64,000 nt of DNA from Aquatica leii (taxonomy: Eukaryota; Arthropoda; Insecta; Coleoptera; Lampyridae), in assembly GCA_035610365.1 (NCBI GenBank), contig CM069435.1:86275389-86339388 (forward strand). The letters run 5' to 3'. Positions 9,880-22,500 of the stretch are shown here, in pieces. The position numbers and the translations under genes were made by a program. Position 1 is the stretch's first letter. Every line of letters starts with the position of its first letter. The notes under the pieces are model-generated. The model saw only the letters and a program-made list of their open reading frames with translations, searched no databases and was not told where the DNA came from.

Positions 9880-12800
9880 ATGTCTAAAACGGAAACTAAC
9901 ACCGACACTACCGGCAGTCTTATGGAGGTAACAATCACATACGAATTGGAATGATTTTTCAGGTTGATTTTTCAGCAAATTCAACTGCTTATAGCTCCAC
10001 CAGAATCTGACGACAAGAAAACGAAGAAACCTGATCACCCTTATTTTCGAAAACCCGGTAGGGGTCATAATCATGACAGTTGTGATGCTTGTGGTGAAGG
10101 AGGTGATTTAATTTGTTGCGACAAATGCCCATCAAGCTTTCATTTACTTTGCTAGTAAGTTGAAAGTTTACATATAGGGGGTAGAAAAAAGATTCATGAT
10201 TTTAAAATCAGCACAATCTAAAATTGGTGCTTAAATATTTAAATGTCCAGTACTCGGAAAATTTAAATAGAACACCCTATATGTTTTTGTATTTTAACAC
10301 TTACAGACTCAATCTAGGTATGGTTTAGTATGTAAAATTGTTGTAGAACGTAAAGAGTGTTCATAAATAATTTTCCATTTCCAGAAACTTCAAGTACTTG
10401 AAACTTCGTTTTCTTACAACATTGGATGTGAAATGTCAATTCACTATCAATTTCATTATTAAAATTGATGGTTTTCAAATTATCTATTTTTTTACATTTT
10501 AAATTGAAGATTTAAATGAAAATCAAACTACTAGTAGGTTGAAGCTGAAATAAAATAATGAACACAAGTAATGTACAGGGTAGTAAATTACTGTGACATT
10601 CTTCAACGACTCTTTTCATTAACAGATCTAACAGAAACTGTCGTATCTTGCTAATAAAAAACTACAAAAGAATGAAATTTTAGACTTGTTTTGGGTATGT
10701 TGTAATTGTTCAGTGGCGTAACAAGCAACCAGTAGGCTTGGTGGGTTCTAATTAAAAAATCTCATTTTCCTATTTATATTAACAACATAATTTTATGTAT
10801 GAAAAATTAAGTTTAGGTATAAACTTAATTATTACAATCAAATAAACATTTGGTTTTTCTTTTTTGCATTTACTTAAATTTTTAAAAAAGAAGAGAACGT
10901 CACAAGAACGTTATGAATATAAGTATTGGAAATTGTCTATTTCGAATTTAAGGTTATGTTTTATATGATTTGCACTGAAAAGTCAGATAAATATTTTTTA
11001 TTTGACCAATTTCGAACTGTACCCAACTAAATCGATAAATAATAAAAATATTTTAGAAAATACCTTTAAAACTTTCATTATTTGTGACTATTGAAATGAG
11101 CACAAGGTTTATTTGCTTTAAGTAGAATGCAATTGATATTTTTATTTAAAAAACCCAATGATTATTACAAGGGACACTTATACATTTTTATATTTGTAGT
11201 ATCGTGTATTAAAACAGTGTTATTTGTTGGTGGATGCAGTGGCCGAGTATTCACGTTGCTATAAAGGTATGTTACTTTTTTACGTTTTTAGTGCGAAATT
11301 ATGTTTTTTGTGTTATTTATCTATATCTAGACAACAATTAGAAATATAAACTACCTCTGAAAGATGCTGTAGTGAAACTGTTGGAGAGATTGAAAACAAC
11401 TGTAACGATTACTAGATGAACGCTACATGTGATCCAGACATACGTGACTCCAATGATGACGAGATTAGAAAGACTCTTGTAATATTTAATGGAAAAATAG
11501 TAAAACCTGATAAACTGACATGTACTGAGGAAGAAGATTTATAATGGTAAAGTAGTTTGTCCTCCTGTTGGCAAATTGTGGACTACCACCACTCGTAACC
11601 TTTTCTTGTAAGTTTTTTGTTGTATGCTGTACCTGTTAACAAATTCAGTTAGTTGTTTTATGCGTTTGTGTAATGTTGTTCACTTACCGTAAATAAATTT
11701 TCAGTGGCCTGAAGAAGTGCACGCTAGAGGCACGAAACGTAGCCATAAAAACAGTTTAGAGTGGTTTTATTGCCCCTCCTAAAGAAGATAAAAAAACTCA
11801 AACTAACTAGAAGAAGATTTAGTTCAAGCACAAAACGTATAAATTACAACAGTTGGCAACTGGAACATCGAAACTAAAGAAAAAAATAGTTTTGTTCTTT
11901 GCTTTTTTCAAATTACCTTTTAAAGAAATAAATATTAATATACGAATTTTTTTATTAGTTTATATCCTTCCAATTAGTTTTTCAAACAATTATTTTCTTT
12001 ATTCATTGTCCTTTCCAAACTCTTAATCTTCCGACTTATCCTAGTAATTTGTTTGCTTTATTTTTTCTTTCTTGTTTTCTTTTTCTCTTATTTCACTTCA
12101 CTTTTGTTTTATGATTGTTCAACGTTTTTTGCGTGCTCCGCTTATTTGTCTCTCTAAAAGCATCTACTGTCACTATTTTTTAAAGCAGTATTCTGGGTTG
12201 GCATTGTGCGTTTTTGCACAAAATTAATTGATTCATGTCTAATTTTATTGATTAAAAATTCATTTACTTTGAATTTCTATGAGTCGGAATAACCAAGTCA
12301 TCTAGACTCCTCCACAATGGATAATTGATTAGACACTAGAGTTTGTTTAGAAACTATTTTTAACTATTACTTCCCTTTTTTTGCTACTAATGTGTAGTTT
12401 AATTATTCATTCATATTTTTGGACTGGTTACGCCACTGTAATTGTCACAATATACTGTGATCAAAAATTATTTTGCTTTATTTTGAATGACAAGAGTTAC
12501 TGAAAAATGCTACACAAATTTTCCACCTTGTTCATAAATAATAACAAACATTTTTAGTGATCCTCCTTTGGAGGAAAAAGATATACCAATGGGCGAGTGG
12601 TTGTGCCATGCTTGTAAATACTCGAACGATAAAACAATTAAACCGAGAACTCGTAGTAAACGGACTATGTCCACACCCGAAACATCTACCAAAATATCTT
12701 TAAAAAAAAGCAAGTTAAATCCGTTAGAAACTTTAATCGAAGCAGCTCATACGTTGAATCCAAAACAATTCGAGTTGCCACGTAGCATGAGCTTACCATC

Positions 12801-15576
12801 TCTTTTTCCTGGCACTGATAAAAGTATGTTATTCAGAATTTTAATTTTTTTTAACTATATATGTTGCAGTTGAAAAGTTCACTATGTCTAAGCGTAATAT
12901 TAAACCAGTAAAAACTGTGGCCAAGTTATTTCCTAGCGGAAAATGTTTCGAATGTAGAAAGACGTGCAGAGTAGCACCATTAATTGCGTGCGATTATTGT
13001 CCCTTGCTGTACCATTTAGATTGTTTAGACCCGCCTTTGTCGTCACCGCCTTCTGGACGCTGGTTATGTCCAAGTCACGTCGAACATTTTCTCGTAAGGA
13101 ATTATTCGATTGTGCCTCGCGTAAATATGATTCAATTCTTTTAAGGATTGTAAATTACTAACATCGGTGTCGGCAACAGAACGAGTAAAACTCTGGGATA
13201 AGTTCACAGGACCCGTTGATCAAGATGCAATAAAAATTGAATTTTTTCGAAAAGTACATCGAAAGAATCCGCCATTTCGTATTAAAGTTAAATTACCACC
13301 TCGGTGTAAAGTATCGATTCCTCCAATGGTAAAGTACCATTACAAAAATCCTGTTGAACTTGTTCCTTGTTTGCGAGACCTACAGCGCTATAACACAGCA
13401 CTAAATAGAAGATACGACATTGATTATATAAATAACGACGATCCAGCCACCGAGCAAAGTAAAGCGAATGGGGACACTCTACGAGAACAAGAGGGCGCCT
13501 GGTGGAAACATAAAAAAATTTTAAATAACGAATTGGTAAATGGTGCAATTACGAGCGAGTCTGGTTTTTCTAGTATTAATGAAGAAGGTTTGTTATAGTT
13601 ATCGTTTTTGTTTATTTTAGATTTGTGAATGTTGTAGTTTCTCAACAATTAACGCAATTAGATGATCGATTACTAAAGCTGCTTGCGTATCAGCGCATAC
13701 AAGAGCTGTTGTCTCAATCAGATGCCGGGAATTGTATTAGTAAATTTTTCGACGCTCCTTTACCTAGCGAGTTGTTAACAGCAGACGACATTGAGAGGAT
13801 ATCACGAGTTTTTTCCAGTCCAAAGAAAGAAAATATAAAACCAACGTCTAATTTACGTGCTCGGGCTATGTTATGTCCGGTTGTTTCGAAACATTTTTAC
13901 AACATACGAACGAGTCAAGTTGCACCGACTGATGTTAGACACGATGGGAGTTTTTTGGGACATCGGCCTACGGTGTCAGCCCGATTTCCCGAAGCAGTCG
14001 CTATGCGATATCGTATATTGTCGATAGGAAAAGGAGCAGCTAATGACGTTCGTTTGGATAGTTTCGGACATTGCAATTACATATCACCTAAACACGCTGT
14101 TATTTTTTACGACGAGGTAAGTTTGTAATTAATTTTATTTTATCAACCTAACAATTATAAAATCTTAAGTTTTCGCGGTTGTTATGTTTATGATTATAAG
14201 CGACTTTTGGCTTAGACCCCGTCGTAGTTAAACACCCAGACTTTATTTGGGTTCACGAACGACAATACGACGAAGGTCAAGTTCTACTTCTTGTTTTGGC
14301 TCTCAAGGAGAGACTAGGACCAAGCCTACGACCCGGTCTAAGCCGAAAGTCGCTTGTAATCATAAACCTAACAATGTTTTATTGCCAACTTAAATTTTTG
14401 AACCGAGTGCAGTTGTTAAGAAGGAAGGGAATAAATCACTGATAAATATATACGATAAAGTATCCTTGACCAACTTCAAATAAACAAAAATTTAATGAGT
14501 AATATAAATGAAAATGCTTCTATTTCAGTTTAAAATACTATTTTTTAATAAGTTGTTCTAAATTTAATTTTTTTAAAGAATTTTTGGTGGGTTAAAATAA
14601 TTTATAACTTATAATTGGTAAACTACGGCAACGTGTATTTATGATAGGACCACATAGGACTTTTAAGAACCATCCAAAAGTAATAAGAAAATGATGCAAT
14701 ATGAACATGTAGTTCCAATATCCAAATTAATATGAATATTTGCAGATATAATTAGTGTATTTTTCCGACGTGGCAACGTTGCCAAGCGCAATGATGTACT
14801 ATATCTTCATAGGTTTTATATACTTTTTTTTAAATAAATTAATTTTCTCAGAAATAAAAACAGGACTTTTTTGAAATTTGAGACACTCATTTATAAGACT
14901 TTCATAAGTATTTTGGTGATTTTTTGTAATCTTATCGTTTGGTAGATAATGACTTAAAGCAATATCAAAACCGCAACATAGCTTGGATACTCTTTATCTC
15001 GATAACTAAAACAAAATTAAGTTCAAATTTAAAATTATTTTATTATTAGCTAAGTCTATACTTTTGAACAAATCTTTAAGCAGATGAGGGGATTTTATAA
15101 AGATCATTTAAACTTTGTAGTAGTTGATAAAGAATTATTAATTAATCTACTCTAAAAAAATTTGAGTTCTTGTATAATAGTTTTCACCACCGCATATTAA
15201 ATTAACTGTTCATAATTTTCAGATTACACAAAAATACGAGTTATTGAATTACTCATGCTTCGGTACATTTGTCAATAACGTACTTTATTCCAATGACGAG
15301 ACAAATAAATACATCAAACCTGAAGAAAAAAAGTGTCTAGAAGAGCAAGTGCGAGCGATAGTAAATAAAAAACGCGAAAACCGTACTACGACTAATAAAG
15401 ACAGCAAGTCGGTGCCAAACGATTATATCGATCATGGTGAATGCTTGTGTTTACCAGGTACTTTTGAAATGACAACTGCAGGTTGGGAAGGAGCTGCTAT
15501 CATTCATCATGGTGCGTTACTACGTTTCGGATGCATAAGTTTTGTGTTTTCAATCGTCGATTGTGCATCTTTATAA
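9880..15576 (+). CDS. PHF12: PHD finger protein 12 (Sin3/HDAC co-repressor subunit)
   Basis: PHF12 (Pf1) is a chromatin co-repressor that links Sin3/HDAC and MRG15 complexes to modified histones. Seven plus-strand exons, 9880-9927, 9976-10154, 12558-12823, 12870-13093, 13146-13587, 13638-14116 and 15223-15576, give 663 residues. PHD finger 1 (about 50-96, [22 protein letters not shown]) is split by the 2.4-kb intron 2. PHD finger 2 follows (about 190-235, [20 protein letters not shown]). The C-terminus is an FHA domain (from about 505: [58 protein letters not shown]). The N-terminal [14 protein letters not shown] also matches human PHF12. The protein is shorter than human PHF12 (about 1,000 residues) because the low-complexity middle is reduced. 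The junction between exons 5 and 6 (13587/13638) is the least certain. Confidence 0.94.
10703..12446. mobile_element. hAT-like element inside PHF12 intron 2
   Basis: The element spans 10711-12438 (1,728 bp). It has CAGTGGCGTAAC at the left end and its exact complement at the right end. The flanks are taaTTGTT-type 8-mers that differ at one base (taattgtt 10703-10710, taattgtc 12439-12446), consistent with an aged 8-bp hAT duplication. No transposase frame remains. It accounts for most of the only long intron between the two halves of PHD finger 1. It also contains the hammerhead-like stem-loop at 11706-11743. Confidence 0.82.
14181..14372. repeat. Hairpin-forming repeat in PHF12 intron 6
   Basis: Two inverted arms of 47 bases (14181-14227 and 14326-14372), with only a few differences, surround a 98-base loop. 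The arm sequence (tataagcgacttttggctta core) recurs once more at 49107-49167, so it is a dispersed foldback repeat rather than an intron-specific structure. Confidence 0.75.
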
Positions 15577-15616
15577 AAGCATTTTATCAAGAATTGTAAA
15601 TAAAATTTTTTATTCT
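15577..15616. terminator. Shared 3' end region of PHF12 and ABHD11
   Basis: Only 40 bases separate the two opposing stop codons. AATAAA on the plus strand (15600-15605) can serve PHF12. The ABHD11 poly(A) signal on the other strand would have to lie inside the PHF12 last exon, so the transcripts must overlap. Confidence 0.6.
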
Positions 15617-16658
15617 CTAGTCAGTACTTTTTTCATTTAAGAATTCTAAACATATTTGTAAAAATTCGTTGGGTTTTTCACTGTGCAACCAGTGACCTGC
15701 TCCATCGATTACTTTCATTTGAGATTTGGGGAATAATTGTTTTATTATCAAATCGTCGGATTTTCTAAAATTAGCTTATAAGCATATATTAGAGTAATAA
15801 GTTAACTTACTGTATAAAGTCTGAAACGCCTCCTGCTACAAATAAGACAGGTCCATTAAATATGTTACGGGTCATAGGAAATGTGGCAATGTGTTCTGTG
15901 AAGTTGTTGACTAGGACAGATATATTGGGTCTCCACACAAAACTAAAATCAACCTTCTAGTAACAGTTATGATTAGTATTGTAGTATGAAACCTTCCATC
16001 ACTTTTTTGTGTTAAATTCGTAAGTAAAAAGGATCGTAGGCCTTTATCACTGATGCTTTTGGCTAATTGTGCATCAGCATTTAAACGTGCTGTTGATAAG
16101 GGTGTATTTGAAGGTAGTTTGACATTTTGTAGGGCCATGAACAGAGTGGGCATTTTTCTTAAAGTTGGACTTGTTGTGGCTGGTGACATATCTTCAATAA
16201 TTAATTTATCTACAAAATTTGGCTAAAATGTCTATAGAAATTGATTATGTTTTTACATAGTTTACATATTTTAAGGCAAAGTACATCATAGCACGTCCGC
16301 CCATTGAATGTCCTAATAGACAAGCTTTTTGAATTTTCTGTCTTGTCAAGAATTCCTTAATATCTTCAGCTATGTGTGGGTACGTATGATGTGCAGTATG
16401 GGGACTGTCACCATGATTTCTAGCGTCTACAGCAATTATTTTACGTTGAGGGTTAGTACGTTTTTGAAAAGCTTTGCAAAGACTGTTCCAATTAGTTTTC
16501 GAACCAAGCATCCCGTGCATAATTATAAGGGGCGACGGTGGAGATTCCTTATACGTTAAAATACTTTCATAAGAAGCAAATGCCATATCAATCGGTTCCA
16601 AATTGTAATAAGTACCGTAAAAGCGTACATTTTTGTGTACAACTCCTAAAAACCTCAT
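15617..16658 (-). CDS. ABHD11: ABHD11-like alpha/beta hydrolase
   Basis: ABHD11 is a mitochondrial serine hydrolase reported to protect the 2-oxoglutarate dehydrogenase complex. Four minus-strand exons, 16658-16266, 16222-15993, 15942-15811 and 15764-15617, give 300 residues. A complete catalytic set is visible: nucleophile Ser118 in GHSMGGR, Asp249 in GGVSDF and His276 in GAGHWLH. The oxyanion loop HGMLGS and the family motif IIAVDARNHGDSPH are also present. The basic, short N-terminus (MRFLGVVHKNVRF) could be a mitochondrial targeting signal. The stop codon is 40 bases from the PHF12 stop on the other strand, and the start is 170 bases from the divergently transcribed PIGL start, suggesting a shared promoter. 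Confidence 0.94.
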
Positions 16659-16828
16659 TACGTAAATTTTAGGTTATGTCTGTGTCTACCAAGTGTCTAC
16701 TGTTACGCAAAGTGACTAAAGTCAATTTTTTCTAAGATTTTATTATCTTTTAAAAATGAATTACACCAAAAATTACAAGACTATGTGACTGTGAACAAGC
16801 TATAAATTAAATGGAAAATTAGTAACAA
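16659..16828. promoter_or_regulatory. Divergent promoter region, ABHD11 / PIGL
   Basis: 170 bases lie between the two opposite start codons, and they must contain both 5' UTRs and both transcription starts. No TATA box was recognised, as is usual for housekeeping promoters. Confidence 0.6.
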
Positions 16829-17895
16829 ATGAATTCAACATTAGTTGGGAAAATGCAATCTGATTTATTTATGCCAGACTCTTGGACAGCATTACTTATC
16901 GTTTTAACTGATTTCTTAGTGTTGCAATTTAGTTATTTCCTGGATTATACCAAAGAAGCGCTGGAGCACTTTTTCATAGCTGTCATCTTTTACTGCCTAA
17001 CTTGTGTATTTTTGTACATGGCAATAGCCAAATGGCAGATACTAAATTTTAATAAGGACGTTAACAACCCTCGTCGAGTTTTATTAGTTACAGCTCACCC
17101 AGACGATGAATGTATGTTTTTTGGTCCAACAATTTTAAACTTAACAAGAAGGCAAGGCTGTACAGTTTACATAATGTGCCTGTCAAAAGGTTAAGTAAGA
17201 GCCTCTTGAGGTGATTTTAAGATAATGCTCGGTATTTGCAGGAGACCATTACGGCATGGGTAAAATACGTAAGAATGAACTATACGAAGCGTGTCAAGTC
17301 TTAGGAGTAAACGAAAGTTGCATAGTCTTACAAAGTCATAGTTTATTACCAGATTCCATCACAAAGAAGTGGCCAGTTGAATTAATCGCAAATATGATCT
17401 TAGACCATGTCGAAAGATATAGCATCGATACCTTAATAACATTTGATAAACATGGAGTTAGTCAACATTTAAATCACTGTAGCATATATTACGCCATCAC
17501 CTACTTAGTAATCGAAAAAAACTTACCAGAAGGTAAAAATAAATTAACATAATCCCAAAATTTAATTGTTTGTTTAAAGACTGTAAGGCGTATGTACTTG
17601 AGAGTATCAACATATTACGCAAGTTTTGGTTAATCCTAGATATACCAATTTGTTATTTTCTTTCCAGGCATAGGTAAGCATTGTACAGTTGAAATCATTC
17701 ATTAATCTGTGTAATTCTAGGTACATATTAAGTATGAAAGATTGCAACATTGTAAAAATGGCAATGAAGAAACACGAGTCACAACTGGTGTGGTTTAGGC
17801 GTTTGTACTTACTTTTTTCACGGTATATTTTAATAAATACGCTACAACAAGTGGAACTAACAGACCTCGAGTTAGAAATAGAATTAGACGATTAA
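16829..17895 (+). CDS. PIGL: GlcNAc-PI de-N-acetylase (GPI anchor synthesis, step 2)
   Basis: The enzyme removes acetyl from N-acetylglucosaminyl-phosphatidylinositol on the cytoplasmic face of the ER. Four exons, 16829-17189, 17242-17532, 17580-17673 and 17721-17895, give 306 residues. A membrane anchor is visible around residues 53-73 ([19 protein letters not shown]). The LmbE-type metal site AHPDDE is at residues 89-94, and a second histidine motif HGVSQHLNH binds the metal downstream. The C-terminal [20 protein letters not shown] is typical of PIGL. The protein is somewhat longer than the mammalian enzyme (about 250) because of an extended N-terminus. A later in-frame Met before the membrane segment could be the true start. 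The stop is 51 bases from the convergent TMED2 stop. Confidence 0.94.
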
Positions 17896-17946
17896 GCTTT
17901 GTAAATGTAAAAAAAATGCGTATTACAATTTATTTTAAAAACCCAA

Positions 17947-18638
17947 TTATACAACTCTACGTACTTCAAAGAATCGTTTAAGATAATACACTTGTCCTAA
18001 AGTCATTGCAACGAGTATAAGTGCTTCAAAGAATGACCACATCACAACACGTGAGTTTGTACTTTCATTAATACTTCTGTGGATTCGATCACGCAATTGC
18101 ATGTATTCTTGCTCATGTTTAACCCCAGTAAGAGCACCTAAAACATGTTTTTAGAAACGTCATACCAAACTTTAAGCCATACCGCTCAGTTCCCGAATCA
18201 TATCCTCGAGTTTCGAAGTCGATTCTCCTTCTTTACCAGGTTCATGCTTAGTAGGTTCTCCGATTTGCATGTTGAACATTACTACTTTCGGTGTCATTGT
18301 TGACATCTTATTTGAGAAACAGTAAGTGTAGACGCCAGGCGTGTGTGCGGCAAACGTATACTTTCCTGATGTTTCCCGTTCTCCAGTGTAGATTACTTTA
18401 CCATCAGGTCCTACTATACGTACATCTATATCGAGGAAACCACCTTCGGCTATTTCAAATGTAAGACCTAAAACACTTAAATTAGTATTGGAGACAAAAA
18501 AATGACGTTTTTACTCATTTTCGTGCCATCTTCGACTTTGTCAAAAAAACATTCTTCCGCATGAGCATCTACCGTAATGAAGTAACCATAAATTGGTTCA
18601 AAGAAGTATAATAAACTTAAAATTATTAAATATTTCAT
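17947..18638 (-). CDS. TMED2: TMED2, p24-beta cargo receptor
   Basis: p24 proteins cycle between ER and Golgi in COPI/COPII vesicles and sort cargo, including GPI-anchored proteins. Three minus-strand exons, 18638-18515, 18467-18183 and 18137-17947, give 199 residues. In order these show a signal peptide (about 1-18), a GOLD domain with [10 protein letters not shown] and its paired Cys in [15 protein letters not shown], a coiled-coil stem ([20 protein letters not shown]), one membrane segment ([20 protein letters not shown]) and the tail [10 protein letters not shown], which carries the FF and basic trafficking signals. The sequence is almost identical to animal TMED2. AATAAA on the minus strand follows about 15 bases after the stop. 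It sits tail-to-tail with PIGL, whose products (GPI-anchored proteins) are known p24 clients; this adjacency may be coincidence. Confidence 0.97.
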
Positions 18639-19514
18639 TGTATATTTTAAGTAAAACCACTTTAAGGTTTACTTTTCGGCTGAACAACGTTGCGATTTTG
18701 TGTGGACACGTAACCTCCTAACGTTGGTACTACTGTAATTTTACATTAGTCAACTATGTTTTCAAAGTAAATTATATTATTACTACCGATTCTTTTAAAA
18801 CTAGAAGCATAATTAAATCGAGAAAAGTATTATCAATTTAATGAATTCCAAGACTAAATTACTATAAATTTGTATTGCGGTGTCTAGTTATATATGTTGG
18901 CAACACATATTTAAACTTTTTATATGTACAGGGTGCTTTTTACATGAATGCGTAAATTTCAAGAACGAAACTTTGAGTTAGACTTAAAGTGTGAAAAAAG
19001 GTATGCAGATAAACTTAAGAAAAGCATGGTAAATTTATCGTGCTGAAAAAGCACACACAAATAATTTGCACACCAAACTCCTTGTCAATGTAACACTTGC
19101 TATAAATAGTCATCTGGATTTTGAAAGAGCTCTATAAGCATTAAGTGCTTTGAATCTATGATAGATGTATAATGGGCATTTTTTTAAAACCAATACTTAA
19201 AAAAAAATTAATTTAACAACTTCCCGCGTACATACGTCGGTCATTATCCATATAAACAAAAACTAACAGAATAAAACATGCGATCATATGGATTATGAGA
19301 TCACAGTCTGACTATATTTCTGTTCCCACTACACCAACGGCTACTTTCATGATTTCATTATATAATTAATCCTCTGCTTTTTAAATGCATATACCCATTT
19401 AATTACCTGTAAATAAACTTTAGTAAAATCAATAGAATTTAATAAATAAAGTTTTTTTTTAAATTATACAATAGTGGTGTATAAAAATTTTTTTAAAAGA
19501 TGGCACAACGATTT
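18639..19514. other. Intergenic between TMED2 and NAA25
   Basis: This stretch contains the TMED2 promoter side and the NAA25 3' flank. An acagggtgctttttacatga word at 18929 resembles a decayed mariner-type end, but no partner end was found. No gene seen. Confidence 0.4.
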
Positions 19515-22500
19515 TTAACCGCATAACATTTTCACTTTTCCCTTTAGCAAAGTTCGTAACTCTTTAACGGCAATAACGTGACTATTATTAATGTTTTCAA
19601 TAACACTATTTTGTCCGTTAGTACTTAAATTAAGTAAAGCTAAGCGATCTGACAAGTCGAATTGATCAGGTAGATTCCAGTTCTCCAGACACGTATCCAC
19701 GACGTTCAATTCCTTTTTAATGCTATTTGCTAAATTACTTAAAACGTTTTTAATTGTTGAATCAATCTTTTTCTTAGACTTCTTTTGTGGTTTTGCAAGA
19801 TCGTTGCACAACAAACAAATAGTTGCCGATAAACTAATAATCTGTAACAAAATACTTAACGAAAATGTGGTTACTTTTAACAATGCGTACCTCGACGGTG
19901 TTAACAACGATTTCGAGTACATGCCTACGATTCCAATAAAAATCGTTAGATTGTTTTAATTGATCGACAACGTTAACGACGTCTCTTGTTAAGTCTCTAA
20001 AATTATTTTGTACATCTAAAACGATCGAATTGTAACTTTTAACGTCTTCAGTGGCTATGTTAACAAGTAAGTTAAACAATTGAGCTAAAATTTCAAAATA
20101 TCTACAATTTAAATGAGAATGTAATCTAGAAGGTAACGGCATCGTCACAAGATTTTGTTTAATCGGAGCAGTTTTACTCGATGAAATTTTGTAGTATATG
20201 TCCGACCAATCTTTAATGACACCTTTAAGCGTATCTATGCACGTATTTCGTGTACTTTCTTGTGATTTTACTACGTTAACGCTGGCGGATAAAGCCCAAA
20301 GTATGTGTGTGCGTAGTTTAAGGAATTGAACATTTTGAATAAAGAGTTCTTTAATTTCTTGGGATTCTTCGGGTGGACCGTTAATCCGTTCTGGGTCCCA
20401 AGATACGTAAACGCTTAGATCGTGGTTATCTCTTAAAACGAAATTGTTAGAATTATAGGTGTACTCCGTTGGGACTGATACCTCAGCTTATCCCATTCGA
20501 TGTTATTGTCTTTAGGTAAAATGTTGGTGTTATATAGGTTGTCGATGGAAGAACATTGCACAATGTTTAAAATTATACGATCCACAGCCACCATAGTATA
20601 ATGGAAACTGTTATTAAGCTTCTCTCGAAAATCCATAAAGTCGTCTAGTTTTATGAAAGATCCATACTTATAGCAGAAAGTCAAATGATCGGAGCTCTAA
20701 AATTTTCATTAACATTTAAGATACAAACGATAACCAAAATACAAAGAATGCTTCTAAATTATATTCTAGTGATTGAGTTTTATTAAACAATATTGATTGA
20801 ATACCTACTGTAAACTATAAATAAATCATTTTTAATCTTAATACCTACATCTTTGTAATTGGAAGAAAAGAATTTCAGAGTGGAATCTAATAAACCTGTT
20901 GTTAAGGTAATTAGCCCAGTTGTTGGCAACCGGGCGCAATGTGTATATCCTAAAGAATCCATTTGTAGATGTTTTACGTCTAAGCTTTCGTACATCTGTT
21001 GAGCGCCAATTCCGGCACCTGAAAAAGTATAATTACACAAATTTATAGATGCCATTAGGCAATACTCACCGATCGTGTGAAATAATCGTACGCACAACAA
21101 CTTTGCATTAAAGGAACACTGACTATTCTTAAGAAGGTTCTCTAAAAGAACTAAGGCCGTGATAACAGGCTTAGAACTTTGTGTCAACTGTGCTAAGTCA
21201 TACAAGATATGTGCCGCTAGAATCGCATAAGGATCCGATGGTCCCTGATCGGTCTGTAATAGATTCAACCCGTATGTTTGAAATCCATGCTGATAATGTA
21301 ACGAAAATGCCGTGACCAAAGCGCCTAAGTGATCGGACGATAAATTACGGTGATTACCGCACAGTCTTGAAAGTTGCAACGAACAAAGATGCCTTTGCAT
21401 TTGTTGCTCCTAAAAAACAACCCGTTTTTATGTACTCAGACTTGGATTAGTACTACCGATTGTGGAACACTGGTCGAACTAATCCCAACGTCTTTAATAA
21501 GTCGATTAGCTAAAACAATTCTTTTTTCAACACTCAATAAGTGCAGGTGAATGCGTAAATCAGTTACGCAACAAGGTTTGTGTCCAAATTTTCGAAAATA
21601 TTCTATGAATAGTTCAATAGTGTCTCCGAGCAGTTCGCTGCTATCAATGCCGACTTCTAATAATTTCGAACATAACTCAAATCTGGCCAAGTAAGGGCCT
21701 CTTAGTAAGTATCCTACAACGCCGACGTTTAGTTGACAATAAATGGATAGTAATAGTTGAGTTGGATAAATATTGACTTTATAATTAAAGAAGCTTAAAA
21801 AAATTAAGTTTACGCACCATTATCAGCACTGTTTTCAACTAGCCTACACATAAATTCATGTGCCTTTTCTGGTATATCATCGACGTATTCAATATCGTTG
21901 TCACCATTGCTATGACTCTCAACATGATTATTAGATTGAGTTTCCTTCATTAATTCGAAAACAGATTTCACATACTCTTTCCAAATATCCCATCGGTCTA
22001 CGCTAAAGGTACTCATTACATATACCCACAGAATCATCTGAACTTACCTTTCAATCAATATGCCTTTACACACCAAATTAACCTCCGACCACCTCCCCAA
22101 TTTAATTAAGTATGGTAATTTATAAGAAACAAGTGTATTGCAAACTAGTTTTTCACCTAAACTTCCATTAAACACTCGCAGAGCCTCCTCATACTTGTTT
22201 TGCAATTCTAAAATCATTAAATACAGTTGTACTTCCTGCTCGGCATCCAATTTGTTCTCGACAATTAATTTGTCAATCATTCTTTCGGCGAGGCTTAACA
22301 AGACACCTCGTTTTGACAATTCTTTTTCTCTAGTGGCTTGCTGCACTACACTCATAACAGCCCAACAGTAATATGGATTCTTTGGTTTTAATTTGTATAA
22401 ATTAAGGGCGGATTGCTGCTGTAGTTTAAAATCACCAATACGTACATAAGACATGAACAACTGTGTATGAAATTCCTCATTATTTGGATCAGATTTAACC

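Noticed and set aside
9961-9975. Alternative acceptor for PHF12 exon 2 at 9962
   Set aside because: It puts the exon out of frame with the PHD finger; the acceptor ending at 9975 restores the family sequence.
16329-16559. Plus-strand frame opposite ABHD11
   Set aside because: Antisense shadow of ABHD11 exon 1.
22138-22371. Plus-strand frames opposite NAA25 (also 22642-22860 and 19720-19959)
   Set aside because: Antisense shadows of the spliced NAA25 exons.
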